Under the pieces are notes generated by a model. It saw only the letters and a list, made by a program, of their open reading frames with translations. It was not told the origin of the DNA and searched no databases. The position numbers were made by a program, and so were the translations under genes. A DNA stretch of 64,000 nucleotides from Gammaproteobacteria bacterium (lineage in GTDB: Bacteria > Pseudomonadota > Gammaproteobacteria > Pseudomonadales > Pseudohongiellaceae), in contig JAGYKB010000004.1 of the NCBI GenBank assembly GCA_018401885.1, forward strand, positions 1 through 64,000. Reading direction: 5' to 3'. Below are positions 27,274-38,003 of this stretch, piece after piece (position 1 is the stretch's first letter; every line of letters begins with the position of its first letter).

Positions 27274-28619
27274 CCACGCGTAAGATTTTCTGCACCGGTC
27301 GCAGTAACCCGAATATTGTCTTCGATGCGTATGCCGCCACTTGGAATTAGCTCATCTATTAAGGGCCAATTTAAGACCTCGCGCGCGTCACCCGCACGCA
27401 GCGGATCGAGCAGCATAGGAATAAAATAGAGCCCAGGCTCGACGGTAAAGACCATGTCTTCGGACAGCATGCGCGTTGTACGCAGGGCAGGCGAGTGAGC
27501 CGGCGGCTCGATGCGTCCACCGCTTGCGCTGCGCTGATGTCCGCCCACATCGTGCACCTGAATGCCTAAAAGATGACCTACGCCGTGAGGCATAAAGGCA
27601 TGGGCAATGCGGCGTTCGACGAGTTCAGTTTTGGCGACTTTCGCGATGCCGTGTTCGACTAACAGACTCGCCACCCCGGCAATCGCCTGATCATGGAGAG
27701 TTGGATAGGGGACACCGGGCTTAACGCTCTCGACGATAGCGAGTTCGAGCGCCTCCATACCCGTGATAAGCGAGTCCATAACAGGGTGGCAATGCTGAGA
27801 AGGCGTCGTCCGAGTAATGTCCGACCCGTAGCCGTTAACACGGCTACCGGCGTCGATTAGCAGAAGCTGTGCATTGGAGACGCGCACACGCGATTTGTGT
27901 TGGTAATGCAGCACCGCGGCATTGGCGTCGAGCCCGACGATGTTGGTATACGGGGTCTCGTATTCGAGCAGACTGCAGGCCTGAAGAAAGGCGTTATGTA
28001 TCTCATATTCACTGCCGCCTGCGAGAAAGCATTCCGCCGCCGCCGCATGACCTACTAAGCCCTGTTGGTTGGCATAGCGTAGCTGCTCTATCTCATATTC
28101 GGTTTTGACCGCTCGGGCAAAATCTAACGGAGCGAGCAGCGCTGGCGCATTGAGTTTTGCCGGCGAGATGCCTTGCGCTGCTGCCCACGCGGTATTCGGG
28201 CCAAGGTAGTCGCACACTGTTAGGTCTGCCTGCTCGGCAACCTCTTCGATACTCGACAGTTGGACAACATCGAACACTTCGTGGATTACTGGCTCGAGCT
28301 CCGCGTCGATCTGCAGACTCTGGTCGTACCAAAAGTCCTGCGGGACAACCTGAAAATAGCGCGGCGTGTCGCCCGCTTTCACGAGTACAAACTGATCGGG
28401 GCGATTCACTGGCAGCCAGTGCGCAAAATGGCCATAGGCTTGAAACACAATCCCGCGGTCGTCGCCAAAATAGTGCTGTTCGCTGCCGCTGTGAATCAAG
28501 ACACTCTGACCCTCTGCGAGGAGTTGCGCATACTTACTCACAAGTGTTGCAACATGTTGCGCGTAGCTGCTGGCTTTATTGGGGTTTGCTTTGCTTGCGG
28601 GAATTTGTGTCACGAGCAT
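27270..28619 (-). CDS. pepQ: Xaa-Pro dipeptidase
   Basis: The 449-residue product has an N-terminal domain with IHSGSEQHYFGDD. A C-terminal pita-bread M24 domain has metal ligands in LLIDAGSRVNGYGSDITRT (two Asp), HGVGHLLGIQVHDVGG (His), FTVEPGLYFIP (Glu) and GGIRIEDNIRV (Glu). Length and motifs fit PepQ, a cytoplasmic metallopeptidase that splits Xaa-Pro dipeptides. Confidence 0.92.
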   Translation of the reverse strand: MLVTQIPASKANPNKASSYAQHVATLVSKYAQLLAEGQSVLIHSGSEQHYFGDDRGIVFQAYGHFAHWLPVNRPDQFVLVKAGDTPRYFQVVPQDFWYDQSLQIDAELEPVIHEVFDVVQLSSIEEVAEQADLTVCDYLGPNTAWAAAQGISPAKLNAPALLAPLDFARAVKTEYEIEQLRYANQQGLVGHAAAAECFLAGGSEYEIHNAFLQACSLLEYETPYTNIVGLDANAAVLHYQHKSRVRVSNAQLLLIDAGSRVNGYGSDITRTTPSQHCHPVMDSLITGMEALELAIVESVKPGVPYPTLHDQAIAGVASLLVEHGIAKVAKTELVERRIAHAFMPHGVGHLLGIQVHDVGGHQRSASGGRIEPPAHSPALRTTRMLSEDMVFTVEPGLYFIPMLLDPLRAGDAREVLNWPLIDELIPSGGIRIEDNIRVTATGAENLTRG

Positions 28620-28777
28620 TTCGCCTTTTCTTGAGGGTAGAGCGGCTACGCCGCCGGCATGCGCTTAGTATACTGCGCAGGCGCTAATTTGAGCGATAGT
28701 TGGCGCAGCGATGCATCCCTTTCCTATACTCAATTTAAACAATGCCCATACAGGGCGACGGGCGAGGAGAGTACATC

Positions 28778-29533
28778 GTGGCAATAGATCCAATTCATGA
28801 GCCTTTGTTTAAAAAGTACACGCTGCTGAAGCAGCCGGAAAACGACCTGCAGCGACGCGTTGCTAGTTCTGCCGGAAGGAGACCGCGAAGACTTACCGCG
28901 AAACTCCGCACCGTGCCAGCGTCGACTTACTTCGTCGAAATCGACACAGCGAGTTGTAGGGTAGAACTGTTCGATGCTGCCTGTCGCTTGTTTTTTCGGG
29001 CGCGACTGCAAGAAACCCTAGCGCGCCACTCTGCAAAGCTCCATGCTTACTCACTCCTTGCCGATCGGGCTGTTTTATTACTTAGTGCGCCATCGAGATG
29101 GCCGGTCGAAAGGCTTATCAAACAGGTGCAACAAACTTATCTGCACTACTTTAATCAGCGCTTTCGGCGTCGACTTCGCAGCACGCAAAGCTATTCCGCA
29201 CTCTGCTGCGTGCAGGGTATTGAACTTACGCGTGAATGTTACCGCTTTATCGAAAGATCTCCGCTGATCGCCGGAGAAAGCATCTGTTTGGGAGACACCG
29301 AATGGTCAAGCTATCCAGCAAATGCGTTTGGGCAGGCGGGCAGCGGGTTGGTACGGCACGCGTGTTTCGATTCGATCGTGCCGGATAAGCGAGGGTCGCT
29401 CGCGCTTTACCGCGACTTTATTTCGCGTCCACTCGATCCGCTCTATGCGCGCTGTCTTTCCGAAGCGCTGCATACGCAGCAGCGAGTCGATGCGCACGCC
29501 ATGCCGGCCGGCTTGCGCGCCACCAACGAGTAG
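28778..29533 (+). CDS. RAYT/IS200-fold protein lacking the HUH motif
   Basis: The product (251 residues from the GTG at 28778, with GAGGAGA seven bases before; an ATG at 28742 lacks a site) follows the order of REP-associated tyrosine transposases. It has a CRLFFRARLQETLARHSAKLHAYSLL block, a helix with YLHYFNQRF, CYRFIERSPLIAG, then TEWSSYPANAFG and a C-terminal YRDF helix. At the position of the conserved NHVHLL metal motif it reads DRAVLL (29063-29077), so both histidines are gone. The usual WEGRF segment is also absent. It should be unable to nick DNA by the HUH mechanism. It could be a retired transposase or a domesticated binding protein; the frame is intact. Confidence 0.7.
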   Translation: MAIDPIHEPLFKKYTLLKQPENDLQRRVASSAGRRPRRLTAKLRTVPASTYFVEIDTASCRVELFDAACRLFFRARLQETLARHSAKLHAYSLLADRAVLLLSAPSRWPVERLIKQVQQTYLHYFNQRFRRRLRSTQSYSALCCVQGIELTRECYRFIERSPLIAGESICLGDTEWSSYPANAFGQAGSGLVRHACFDSIVPDKRGSLALYRDFISRPLDPLYARCLSEALHTQQRVDAHAMPAGLRATNE

Positions 29534-29561
29534 GCTCGTCGGTGGCTATGGCAGGTGGTCG

Positions 29562-32534
29562 CTACTCGTAGTTCTCGAGACTTGGGCACGAGCAGAACAG
29601 GTTTCGGTCGCCATACACGTTGTCGATACGATTGACGCTCGGCCAGTATTTATTGGGCGCGTGCTCGCCGACAACGCCGGGATAGGCACCTTGGCGCTTG
29701 CTGTAACCGCGGGTCCATTCGTCGTCCATGATGTCGGCAAGGGTGTGCGGTGCATTTTTTAGCGGGTTATCCTCGGCATCGAGTTCACCTGATTCGACCT
29801 GCGCGATTTCGCGGCGGATCTCGATCATCGCGTCGATAAAGCGGTCGAGTTCGACCTTCGATTCGCTTTCGGTGGGCTCGATCATGAGCGTGCCGGCAAC
29901 AGGAAACGACATCGTCGGGGCGTGGAATCCGAAATCCATCAGCCGCTTCGCTACGTCTTCCTCGCTAATGCCAGAGGATGCCTTGAGTGGACGCAGATCG
30001 ATAATACATTCGTGTGCAACGCGGCCATTGCGTCCCGTATACAGCACGGGGTAATGACCTTCGAGTCGCTGTGCGATGTAGTTGGCGCCAAGAATTGCCA
30101 CTTGTGTCGCCTTGAGAAGGCCTTCGCCCCCCATCATGGAGATATACATCCAAGAGATAGGCAAAATGCTCGCGCTGCCCCAAGGTGCGGCCGAGACCGC
30201 GCCGTTGGTCGCATCGGGGCCGCTTAGCTTGATCAGCGAATGATTGGACACATGCGGCGCCAAGTGGGCTTTGACACCGATCGGTCCCATACCCGGACCG
30301 CCCCCACCGTGCGGGATGCAGAAGGTTTTGTGCAGGTTCATGTGCGACACGTCCGCGCCGATTTCTGCGGGCTTGGCAACGCCCACCTGAGCGTTGAGAT
30401 TCGCGCCGTCCATGTAAACCTGACCGCCGTTGTCGTGAACGATTTGACAGGCCTGCTTCACGCCTTCTTCATACACACCGTGAGTCGACGGGTAGGTAAT
30501 CATCAATGCAGCTAGATTATCGCTGTGCGCCTCGGCCTTTGCCTGTAGGTCTGCGATGTCGATGTTGCCGTCGTCGTCGCAGGCTACAAGTACAACTTTC
30601 ATGCCGATCATCTGCGCGCTTGCCGGATTAGTGCCGTGAGCCGATGTTGGAATGAGGCAAATGTTGCGCTGCTTGTCACCGCGGCTCAGGTGATATTTGC
30701 GGATCGCAAGGAGGCCGGCGTATTCGCCCTGTGCACCCGAGTTTGGCTGCATGCTAACTGCATCGAAACCCGTCACTGCCTCGAGCATAGTTTCGAGCTG
30801 GGTAATCATTTCGAGGTAGCCGGTCATCTGCTCGACAGGAGTGAACGGATGCGGCTTCGAGAATTCTGGCCAGCTAATAGGCATCATCTCGGCTGCCGCA
30901 TTGAGTTTCATGGTGCACGAGCCGAGCGGAATCATCGAATGCGTAAGCGAAATGTCCTTGTCCTCGAGGCGCTTTAAGTAGCGCATCATCTCGGTTTCGC
31001 TGTGATAGTTATTGAAGTTCGGGTGAGTCAGGTAGGCGCTCGTGCGCGTGAGTTCGGCGGGAATCACAGAACCCAGTTTGCCGGCCACGATCGCAGCGTC
31101 GATCGCCTCGACCGAAAGTTCTTGCGCCATGTCGCCAAATAACACCTGCCAAAGTGTCGCGATGTCGTCCGGTGTCGTGCATTCGTCTAGGCTGATACCC
31201 AACTCGCCTACACTGGCAAGGCGATCGGTGCGCAAATTCACCGCCGCTGCATCGGCGCGGGCCAAGATAGCGCTCGCCTGTGCGGCGTCGACTTTGAAGG
31301 TGATCGTATCAAAGAAGTGAGTGTTAACTATCTCCATTCTCTCTGATTTCAATCCCTGAGCTAGGATCTGCGTGAGCCGATTGATACGCTGCGCGATGTT
31401 TCGTATGCCCTCGGGACCATGGTACATCGCAAACATCGCCGAGATATTCGCAAGCAAAACCTGCGCGGTGCAGATGTTGCTGTTGGCCTTCTCGCGGCGG
31501 ATATGCTGCTCGCGAGTTTGCAGCGCCATACGGAAAGCCTGACGCCCGCGCTTGTCGACAGAGACGCCAATGATGCGTCCCGGAACGGCGCGCTTGTAGT
31601 CATCCTTTGTTGCAAAGTAAGCCGCATGCGGTCCGCCGAAACCCATTGGCACGCCGAAACGCTGGGTGGTACCGATAACGACATCGGCGCCCATTTCACC
31701 CGGTGGCTTAAGCAGAGCAAGGCTCATGATGTCGGCTGCGGTGATGGCAATCGCCTCGTGCTGATGTAGAACGCTGATGAAATGACTCAGGTCGCGCAGT
31801 TCGCCATTCATGGCGGGGTATTGGAAAATGCCGCCGAACAGGGACGCGGCGTCGATACTTCCTCCAATGTCTTCCGGGTTGCCAATAATCAGCTCAAACT
31901 CGAAGCACTCGGCGCGGGTTTTAATTACATCAACAGTTTGTGGAAAGCACTGGGCGTCGACGAAAAAGGCGTTGGCCTTGCGATTCTTGCTCACGCGTTT
32001 TGCGAGCGCCATCGCCTCGGCGGCGGCAGTCGCCTCATCGAGAAGCGAGGCGTTAGCCAGGTCCATGCCGGTAAAGTCGAGAACCATTTGCTGGTAGTTG
32101 AGCAGACTCTCGAGTCTGCCCTGCGAAATCTCAGGCTGATAGGGTGTATATGCCGTATACCAGCTTGGATTCTCTAACACGTTGCGCAGGATGACGTTCG
32201 GCGTGTGTGTGTCGTAGTAGCCAAGCCCTATGAACGATTTTCGAAGCTCATTTTTATCAGCCAGACTGCGCAGCGCCGCCAAGGCTTCGGGTTCTGTCAT
32301 CGCCCCGTCGAGCGCCATCGGATGTTGCAAGGCAATTGCACTAGGCACCGTTTGCTCCACGAGACTGTCGAGCGATTTAAGTCCGAGTGCGTTTAGCATC
32401 GCCTCGATTTGCTCGGCATCGGGACCGATGTGGCGATCGATAAATTCGCCTCGATTCTGCAGCGTGCTGAGGGGAGTTACGGCGTCGTTATGGGTCGAAG
32501 CTTGGTCCAGCTTCACGGCGGCTTGAGTTTGCAT
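29562..32534 (-). CDS. gcvP: glycine dehydrogenase (decarboxylating), P protein
   Basis: GcvP is the PLP-dependent decarboxylase of the glycine cleavage system. At about 990 residues it is the fused single-chain form. It contains [12 protein letters not shown] at the N terminus, [29 protein letters not shown] and the PLP lysine in [17 protein letters not shown]. Two in-frame starts exist (32540 and 32534); AAGG abuts the first but is correctly spaced for the second. Last gene of gcvT-gcvH-gcvP. A hairpin lies in the gap before it. Confidence 0.95.
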   Translation of the reverse strand: MQTQAAVKLDQASTHNDAVTPLSTLQNRGEFIDRHIGPDAEQIEAMLNALGLKSLDSLVEQTVPSAIALQHPMALDGAMTEPEALAALRSLADKNELRKSFIGLGYYDTHTPNVILRNVLENPSWYTAYTPYQPEISQGRLESLLNYQQMVLDFTGMDLANASLLDEATAAAEAMALAKRVSKNRKANAFFVDAQCFPQTVDVIKTRAECFEFELIIGNPEDIGGSIDAASLFGGIFQYPAMNGELRDLSHFISVLHQHEAIAITAADIMSLALLKPPGEMGADVVIGTTQRFGVPMGFGGPHAAYFATKDDYKRAVPGRIIGVSVDKRGRQAFRMALQTREQHIRREKANSNICTAQVLLANISAMFAMYHGPEGIRNIAQRINRLTQILAQGLKSERMEIVNTHFFDTITFKVDAAQASAILARADAAAVNLRTDRLASVGELGISLDECTTPDDIATLWQVLFGDMAQELSVEAIDAAIVAGKLGSVIPAELTRTSAYLTHPNFNNYHSETEMMRYLKRLEDKDISLTHSMIPLGSCTMKLNAAAEMMPISWPEFSKPHPFTPVEQMTGYLEMITQLETMLEAVTGFDAVSMQPNSGAQGEYAGLLAIRKYHLSRGDKQRNICLIPTSAHGTNPASAQMIGMKVVLVACDDDGNIDIADLQAKAEAHSDNLAALMITYPSTHGVYEEGVKQACQIVHDNGGQVYMDGANLNAQVGVAKPAEIGADVSHMNLHKTFCIPHGGGGPGMGPIGVKAHLAPHVSNHSLIKLSGPDATNGAVSAAPWGSASILPISWMYISMMGGEGLLKATQVAILGANYIAQRLEGHYPVLYTGRNGRVAHECIIDLRPLKASSGISEEDVAKRLMDFGFHAPTMSFPVAGTLMIEPTESESKVELDRFIDAMIEIRREIAQVESGELDAEDNPLKNAPHTLADIMDDEWTRGYSKRQGAYPGVVGEHAPNKYWPSVNRIDNVYGDRNLFCSCPSLENYE

Positions 32535-32562
32535 TGCCATCCTTACACTATCAGAAATGAGC

Positions 32563-32592
32563 GAGGCCGAGCGGTTGCCCCGCTTCGGCCTC
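32563..32592 (-). promoter_or_regulatory. GC-rich hairpin in the gcvH-gcvP gap
   Basis: GAGGCCGAGCGG (32563-32574) pairs with CCGC plus TCGGCCTC (32580-32592), with a 1-nt bulge and a TTGCC loop. It lies about 28 nt upstream of the gcvP start on the mRNA and has no T-run. It probably sets RNA stability or the ratio of H to P protein. Confidence 0.5.
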
Positions 32593-32683
32593 AGTTGACT
32601 ATGATCTGTGTTGCACTGTTAACGCAGCGTGACTAACGCCAGTGACCGCGGCACTAGGGGTGTTATTTCGTGCCGTTCCTGCG

Positions 32684-33073
32684 TTACTCGCCTTCGCAGT
32701 GCTCTGCGTACGCCTCAGCGTCGAGCAGCTCGTCTAGCTCTGCTGTATCTTCGAGGCGGATCTTGAAGAACCAGCCGCCGTCGTAGGGTACTGAGTTGAC
32801 CGTTTCGGGCGCATCGAGGAGTTCTTCATTAATCTCTACAATCTCGCCGGACACAGGGCTATATACGTCTGAGGCGGCTTTAACAGATTCGACTACGGCG
32901 ACTTCATCTTTTGCATGAATAGTCGCGCCGACTTCTGGCAAATCGACAAACACGATGTCACCGAGCGCGTCCTGTGCGTGGTCGCTAATACCGACGGTGG
33001 CTATGCCATCTTCATCGATGCGAACCCATTCGTGGGAGGTAGCGAACTTACAATTGTCTGGAATAGTGCTCAC
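32684..33073 (-). CDS. gcvH: glycine cleavage system H protein
   Basis: GcvH carries the lipoyl arm between the P and T enzymes. From the GTG at 33073 (GAGG eight bases before) the product is 129 residues, the standard length: [32 protein letters not shown] and [17 protein letters not shown], with the lipoylated lysine in VKAAS. A start at 33106 would add 11 residues with no family match. Middle gene of the operon. Confidence 0.95.
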   Translation of the reverse strand: MSTIPDNCKFATSHEWVRIDEDGIATVGISDHAQDALGDIVFVDLPEVGATIHAKDEVAVVESVKAASDVYSPVSGEIVEINEELLDAPETVNSVPYDGGWFFKIRLEDTAELDELLDAEAYAEHCEGE

Positions 33074-33174
33074 GTTGTGTTCCTCGCGTTTCGCCCGTTG
33101 CGGCATCGCCGGCTCAGGCTGTTCTTAATTGTCGGAAGCGGAAAAGTTGCGCGCATTTTAACGGAAGCTGCCCA

Positions 33175-34299
33175 TTATTCGAAAACCTTTTTGCCAAAGC
33201 GAACGAAATTAGGTTTCACCATGCGCACGGCTGTGGCTTTGCCGCGCAAATCCACATCGCAGCTCGCCGTGAAAGTGGGTACTCGCGCGAGGGCGATCGA
33301 ATGCTTGAGCGTTGGCGAAAAAGTGCCGCTTGTGACAACTCCCTGTCCTATCTCGTTGCCGTCTGCGTCTCTGCAGGTCAGGGTCTGACCTTCGCGCAGC
33401 ACGCCGCGTTCCTCGAGTACTATGCCGGTCAGAATCGGCAGCCTGCCTGCTTCGAGCTCTGCGCGCTGTGCAATCAGTGCGGCACGACCGACAAAATCGC
33501 GCTTGCTTGGCTCCCATGCGATCGAAAAGCCCATGTTTGCCGAAAGCGGTGAAACGGTCTCGTCCATGTCGTGTCCGTAGAGATTCATGCCAGCCTCGAG
33601 GCGCAGCGTGTCGCGGGCGCCGAGACCGATCGGTTTCACACCACCGGAGAGCAGAGCCTCCCAGAGCTGCGGCGACTGCTCGGCGGGCAAAATAACCTCG
33701 AGGCCTTTTTCACCCGTATAGCCTGTGCGCGCCACAAACCAATCGCCCAGTTCGACACCGCGGAAATTGCCGAGCGCCCGAATTGCAGCTGCCTCAGATT
33801 CGCTCTCGCGGCCGCAGTCGCTCAAAATCGCACAGACGCGCTCGATAGACTCGGGGCCGTGAATGGCAAGAATGCCAAGCCCCGGGCGCTCCTCGACGCT
33901 AACCGCGTAGCCGGTTGTCTGCAGCGCCATCCAGCGTAGGTCTTTGACGCGCGTGGCGCAGTTAACCACCAAACGGTAGCCAAAAGTCATGCGGTAAACG
34001 ATGAGGTCGTCAATCACGCCGCCGTCGTCGTTCAGCATGCCGCTGTAAAGCGCGCGACCAATCTCGTCGAGGCGTGCGACGTCGTTTGCGAGCAGACGCT
34101 GCAAATAGGCCTCGGCGTCCACGCCCGACACATCTACCACGGTCATGTGAGAGACATCGAAAACACCGGCCGCGGTGCGTACCTGAGTATGTTCCTCGAT
34201 CTGCGAGCCATAATTAATCGGCATCTCCCAGCCGGAAAAATCGACCATTTTGGCGCCGGCGTCGAGATGGTTTTGGTAGAGGGAGGTGCGGTTAGTCAT
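33175..34299 (-). CDS. gcvT: glycine cleavage system T protein (aminomethyltransferase)
   Basis: GcvT transfers the methylene group to tetrahydrofolate. The 374-residue product has [70 protein letters not shown] and a barrel C-terminal domain. First gene of gcvT-gcvH-gcvP. The 131 bp upstream show no glycine riboswitch. Confidence 0.95.
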   Translation of the reverse strand: MTNRTSLYQNHLDAGAKMVDFSGWEMPINYGSQIEEHTQVRTAAGVFDVSHMTVVDVSGVDAEAYLQRLLANDVARLDEIGRALYSGMLNDDGGVIDDLIVYRMTFGYRLVVNCATRVKDLRWMALQTTGYAVSVEERPGLGILAIHGPESIERVCAILSDCGRESESEAAAIRALGNFRGVELGDWFVARTGYTGEKGLEVILPAEQSPQLWEALLSGGVKPIGLGARDTLRLEAGMNLYGHDMDETVSPLSANMGFSIAWEPSKRDFVGRAALIAQRAELEAGRLPILTGIVLEERGVLREGQTLTCRDADGNEIGQGVVTSGTFSPTLKHSIALARVPTFTASCDVDLRGKATAVRMVKPNFVRFGKKVFE

Positions 34300-34430
34300 G
34301 AGAGGCTCGAGTTTTGCTGATTTTCATTCTCGCGCCGAGAGGTAATTTTTCTTGGCACGCGCGTACTTTCACGCATTATCGCTCACTCTCGTTGCTCTGT
34401 CGCTAAAAGCAGCAAAGTCATAGAAAAATT

Positions 34431-36725
34431 CTAAGGCTGCCATGCATAGGTGAACTTGGCGAAGAAACTGCGGTTAATAGGCTCAATCGAATCGAAGCGA
34501 TCGTCTTGGAAACTTGCATCCGAATAACCAACAAAGAAGCGCGTTGCTGCGGTGAAGCGATAGCTGTAGAGCAGCTGCGCGGTGAGGTCTTTGCTGCGGC
34601 GCTGAACGGTGCTGAGGTAAAGCAACTGATCGCGTTCGCGATCGTTGTATTGGAGTGTGAAGCGAAGAAAGCTTTTCGCGGTGAACTGATAGGTGGTTCG
34701 AAGATCGGAAAGATTCGCGGTAAACAGTCGTCCGCCCTCAACATCGAACTGCTGGAGGGTGTGACTTAGGTTAAATTGTAGATGTCGACCGAACTGTAGT
34801 CGGATAAACGGGCTCAAGCGGTTGGAGCGGCCCAGCCGAGTGTTAGCAAAGTCGACTACATCTTCTATGCGCAGTGTCGCCCCGATGCCGAGATTCGCCG
34901 TGGGCGAAAATCCTATCGAGAGCTGGTTAAACTGCTCATCAAAGGTTTGGCCATTCCAATAGGTCTTGCTGCCACCGACGAGCGCGTTCAGATAGGACTG
35001 TGCGGGTCCGTTCATGTTTAGGAAAAACTCAAGTTCCTCTTCGAGCTGCTTGCCTGATTGATCTTCGGTACGGTCATAGTCTGCAGCAAAGCGTATGCGG
35101 CTAAAGAAGCTGTCGCCGTCGGCGCGCCATGTGCGGCCAACGGTGGTCACAAAGTAGTTGTAGTCCACACGGTTAACGAAGCCCAAGTCTGCACGAAAAT
35201 CTTTTCCGATGTCGTCATAGCCGATGCGCCAATCCCATTCGGCGTCGATATGATTGTATTGCACCCGCAGGCTATTGCCCGAAGTCTCGCTCGCCTGACC
35301 GAAGCGTTCGCGCAGCTGGAGAGGATTTTTCGAACGCGAGTAAACCCCCTGAATGCTCACGGTATCGCTGTTGGTCGGACGCAGCACCGCGTCGATGCTG
35401 GCAACGCTGTTGCTGTAGCCTAGCGTATCGGCGCGGCGGTCGGTCAGGACCGCGCCGATGGTCGAGTTATCAAAGAGGTCGAGACGATAGCGGGCAATGC
35501 TGATGTCGCTCTCGACGGCCTGATTGCTAGCGCCTTGCTCCCCTGCAGGCGCGGTCAGCGTTGTGACACTCGACCCGAGGCTGCGCGGCATGATGAAACT
35601 GGTTGACTGATCGTTCGCGGTGAGCACGCCATAGGTGTGGCGGCCAGACTTACCCGTTAGTTTGAGGCCGTAGTCGGGATCGGCGATGTTGCGTGTGTAG
35701 ACAAGGTTTTGGAACGTGTCGAAGTAATCTGCACCGTCGAGGAAAAAGGTTCTGCGTTCGGGGAAAAATAGGCTGAAGGTATTGTTGATGTCGAGCTGCG
35801 GGGCATCGGCCTCAACTTGCGAAAAGTCTGGGTTAACAGTTGCGTTGAGGTAGAGATCCTGCGTGATGCCCCACCGCATGTCGACACCTGCATCAGGATC
35901 TAGCCCCGGTTTTTCCCAAGCGCCCAAACTGCGAGGTCGACTCTGCACTGAGGTGGTTGTGAGCGTCGGGATTACTTCGAGATTACGACTCGTCTGAAGA
36001 TCGTCGAGACCCTCGAGTTTTCGAATCTGGCAGAGGTAGCACAAGGTATCGCGATCAAGCGGATTGTTCGAAATGCGGTTTTGCCGATCGCGCGGAAATT
36101 GTCTAACAAAATCGACGCCCCATACCTGTTTAGACTCCGAGGGTGAAAACCTCAGTTGCTTAAGCGGGATCGCCATCTCGACTTCATAGCCTTCTAAGGT
36201 TATTCGTCCCGCGCTATCCCATATTCCGTTCCAGGATCTGTCGCCGCGACGATTTACATCGTCATAGATACTGTCGGCTTGCACGCCAAGAGGATTGACC
36301 CAGAACTCATAGGCACGACGCTCGTCATTGAACGTGTCGAGTACGATACCGATATGGTCGTCGTCCCACAGCAAGTCTCTGTCGCTGTAAAATGCGCGTA
36401 TCTGCGAGACATCGGGATCTGCAGCGATAAAAGCCACATAGAGCGTCTCGCCGTCCTCCATGATGAACGCATCGGCGCTAACTGTGGTGCGGACGTTCTC
36501 GGCCGGATCGGTCTCAATATCGATTACAACCCGCTTAGCTTCGCGCCACTCTGTCGCATCGACTGTGCCATCGATTCTCGGCGCAGAACTAATCCGCGGA
36601 ATTTCGTAGCTCGGCAGAGCTGCTCTATCAGCAGAGAAGGCGTGAGCACTGATGCAGAGAAAAGCTAATGCGCTAGCACAGCGCACCCAGGGAAGATAAA
36701 TCGTGCGATAAAAAGGGAGTACCAA
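34431..36725 (-). CDS. DUF5916 outer-membrane protein with CBM9-like domain
   Basis: The 764-residue product has a signal peptide region (ASALAFLCISAHAFSA). A CBM9-like beta-sandwich follows: IDGTVDATEWREA, YVAFIAADPDVSQI, DHIGIVLDTFNDERRAYEFWVNPLG and WDSAGRITLEGYEVEMAIPLK. The long C-terminal part is a DUF5916 barrel with FFPERRTFFLDGADYF and alternating strands ending in FFAKFTYAWQP, an aromatic outer-membrane C terminus. Common in marine gammaproteobacteria and Bacteroidetes; role unknown, perhaps surface glycan or peptide binding. It lies 55 bp after lepB on the same strand. Confidence 0.85.
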   Translation of the reverse strand: MVLPFYRTIYLPWVRCASALAFLCISAHAFSADRAALPSYEIPRISSAPRIDGTVDATEWREAKRVVIDIETDPAENVRTTVSADAFIMEDGETLYVAFIAADPDVSQIRAFYSDRDLLWDDDHIGIVLDTFNDERRAYEFWVNPLGVQADSIYDDVNRRGDRSWNGIWDSAGRITLEGYEVEMAIPLKQLRFSPSESKQVWGVDFVRQFPRDRQNRISNNPLDRDTLCYLCQIRKLEGLDDLQTSRNLEVIPTLTTTSVQSRPRSLGAWEKPGLDPDAGVDMRWGITQDLYLNATVNPDFSQVEADAPQLDINNTFSLFFPERRTFFLDGADYFDTFQNLVYTRNIADPDYGLKLTGKSGRHTYGVLTANDQSTSFIMPRSLGSSVTTLTAPAGEQGASNQAVESDISIARYRLDLFDNSTIGAVLTDRRADTLGYSNSVASIDAVLRPTNSDTVSIQGVYSRSKNPLQLRERFGQASETSGNSLRVQYNHIDAEWDWRIGYDDIGKDFRADLGFVNRVDYNYFVTTVGRTWRADGDSFFSRIRFAADYDRTEDQSGKQLEEELEFFLNMNGPAQSYLNALVGGSKTYWNGQTFDEQFNQLSIGFSPTANLGIGATLRIEDVVDFANTRLGRSNRLSPFIRLQFGRHLQFNLSHTLQQFDVEGGRLFTANLSDLRTTYQFTAKSFLRFTLQYNDRERDQLLYLSTVQRRSKDLTAQLLYSYRFTAATRFFVGYSDASFQDDRFDSIEPINRSFFAKFTYAWQP

Positions 36726-36780
36726 AGCGGTTGCGATGCCTCTAGCGGTTCGTTTTAGTTATTATTTTTTGGCAAAGTGC

Positions 36781-37581
36781 TCATTCGAGCTCGGTGAGAA
36801 AGCGGTCACCGCGAAAAAGATATTTATTGTCGCTATCGAGAGAAAATACGACTGAGTTTGAGCGACCGACGAGCTCCATGCGGGGGATGAAACTGTAGGC
36901 GCGGCTGTCTGCGCTGTTGTCGCGATTGTCTCCAAGCACGAAGTACTGATCTTCGGGCACTACCGCCGGCCCGTAGCTGCGGCGGCTGCGACTTACATAA
37001 CCGCTCGCGAGTCGCGCGCGGTGGCTAACCTCGGGCAGCTCTTCGATAATGATTACTGAACTTTCGTCGCGGGAAATAACCTCATAGTTAACAGGTTCGC
37101 CATTGATAACCAGCGCGTTATTCTGCATCGCGACCGTATCGCCAGGAAGCCCGACAATACGCTTTATTAGCCTTTTGCCGGCGCGTTTCGAATCGATTAT
37201 GACGATGTCGCCGCGCTGCGGGTCGCCTACTTCGGCGAGATTGATTTCGGTGAACGGCACTTTAATATCGTAGGCTAGTTTATTGACCCACACTTTATCG
37301 CCGTCGAGAAGCGTGGGTTGCATGGACGCGCCTGAGATCGAGCTAAGATCAGCAACTGCGCTTTTAAAGAAGACGATACAAGTAAGCAGCAAAAAGAACT
37401 GGCGATTCTCCGCCCACGCGACTTTTAGCGCGTGAGTGATGCGCTCGCCAAATCCTGCGTTTGGAGGCTGAGGTGTGGGCAGTTTATAGGTCGCCTCCTG
37501 CTCAGGCGCACGGGCAGCAGACTGGTCGCCGTCCGGCATCGGAGGCTGGTCTTCGGAGTCATGCTTGTCGCTGTCTGCCAT
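36781..37581 (-). CDS. lepB: signal peptidase I
   Basis: LepB cleaves signal peptides at the periplasmic face. The 266-residue product (ATG at 37581; a longer frame from 37644 is possible) has a cytoplasmic N terminus, one clear membrane segment (NRQFFLLLTCIVFFKSAVADL), then SGASMQPTLLDGDKV with the catalytic Ser. KRLIKRIVGLPGD carries the general-base Lys, and GDNRDNSADSRAYSF is box E. Only one obvious transmembrane segment is seen, where E. coli LepB has two. Confidence 0.93.
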   Translation of the reverse strand: MADSDKHDSEDQPPMPDGDQSAARAPEQEATYKLPTPQPPNAGFGERITHALKVAWAENRQFFLLLTCIVFFKSAVADLSSISGASMQPTLLDGDKVWVNKLAYDIKVPFTEINLAEVGDPQRGDIVIIDSKRAGKRLIKRIVGLPGDTVAMQNNALVINGEPVNYEVISRDESSVIIIEELPEVSHRARLASGYVSRSRRSYGPAVVPEDQYFVLGDNRDNSADSRAYSFIPRMELVGRSNSVVFSLDSDNKYLFRGDRFLTELE

Positions 37582-37857
37582 GGGGCGCACCTGCGTTCTC
37601 GTATCCGGTATAAATGAGGCGTCGTGCCTTTGACGCCGAACCACTCAAGTTGGGCCCTTGATTTAGACAAGGACCTCATCGCTGAGAGTAGATTACCTAG
37701 GAGCAGGGCGCAAGAAAGCGCGCGTACAAAGGATCGCCTTCGGCTAATTTCGCGTAACTCTTTGACGAAAGCAAAAAGCCGAGTATGCTGTATGCATACA
37801 CAGTAAAAACTGGCGCGGCCGTTCCGATCTCCAAGGAGTCCTCGGTGTAGGGTAAGC

Positions 37858-37935
37858 GTAGATGTAAATGTAGATGCGGGTATAGGTGCAGGTTTAGATG
37901 TAGGTTTAGATGCAGGTTTAGATGCAGGTTTAGAC
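37858..37935. repeat. 12-bp tandem repeat (GCAGGTTTAGAT) upstream of lhr
   Basis: Four units with one or no differences lie at 37888-37935, preceded by decayed units (GTAGATGTAAAT-like) from about 37858. They sit in the 422-bp gap between lepB and lhr. No clear promoter was found in the rest of the gap. Confidence 0.85.
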
Positions 37936-38003
37936 AGTGTGTCCCCGCATTCTATTGCAAAGCCAATTTTTCCAGATTTATTAGCTTATAGAGAGTGCCA
38001 CCC

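Noticed and set aside
28620-29560. REP palindromes or insertion sequence ends around the RAYT-like gene
   Set aside because: No paired palindromes or terminal repeats were seen on either side.
34300-34430. Possible glycine riboswitch ahead of gcvT
   Set aside because: The 131-bp gap shows none of the paired aptamer motifs of glycine riboswitches, and it is short for the tandem form.
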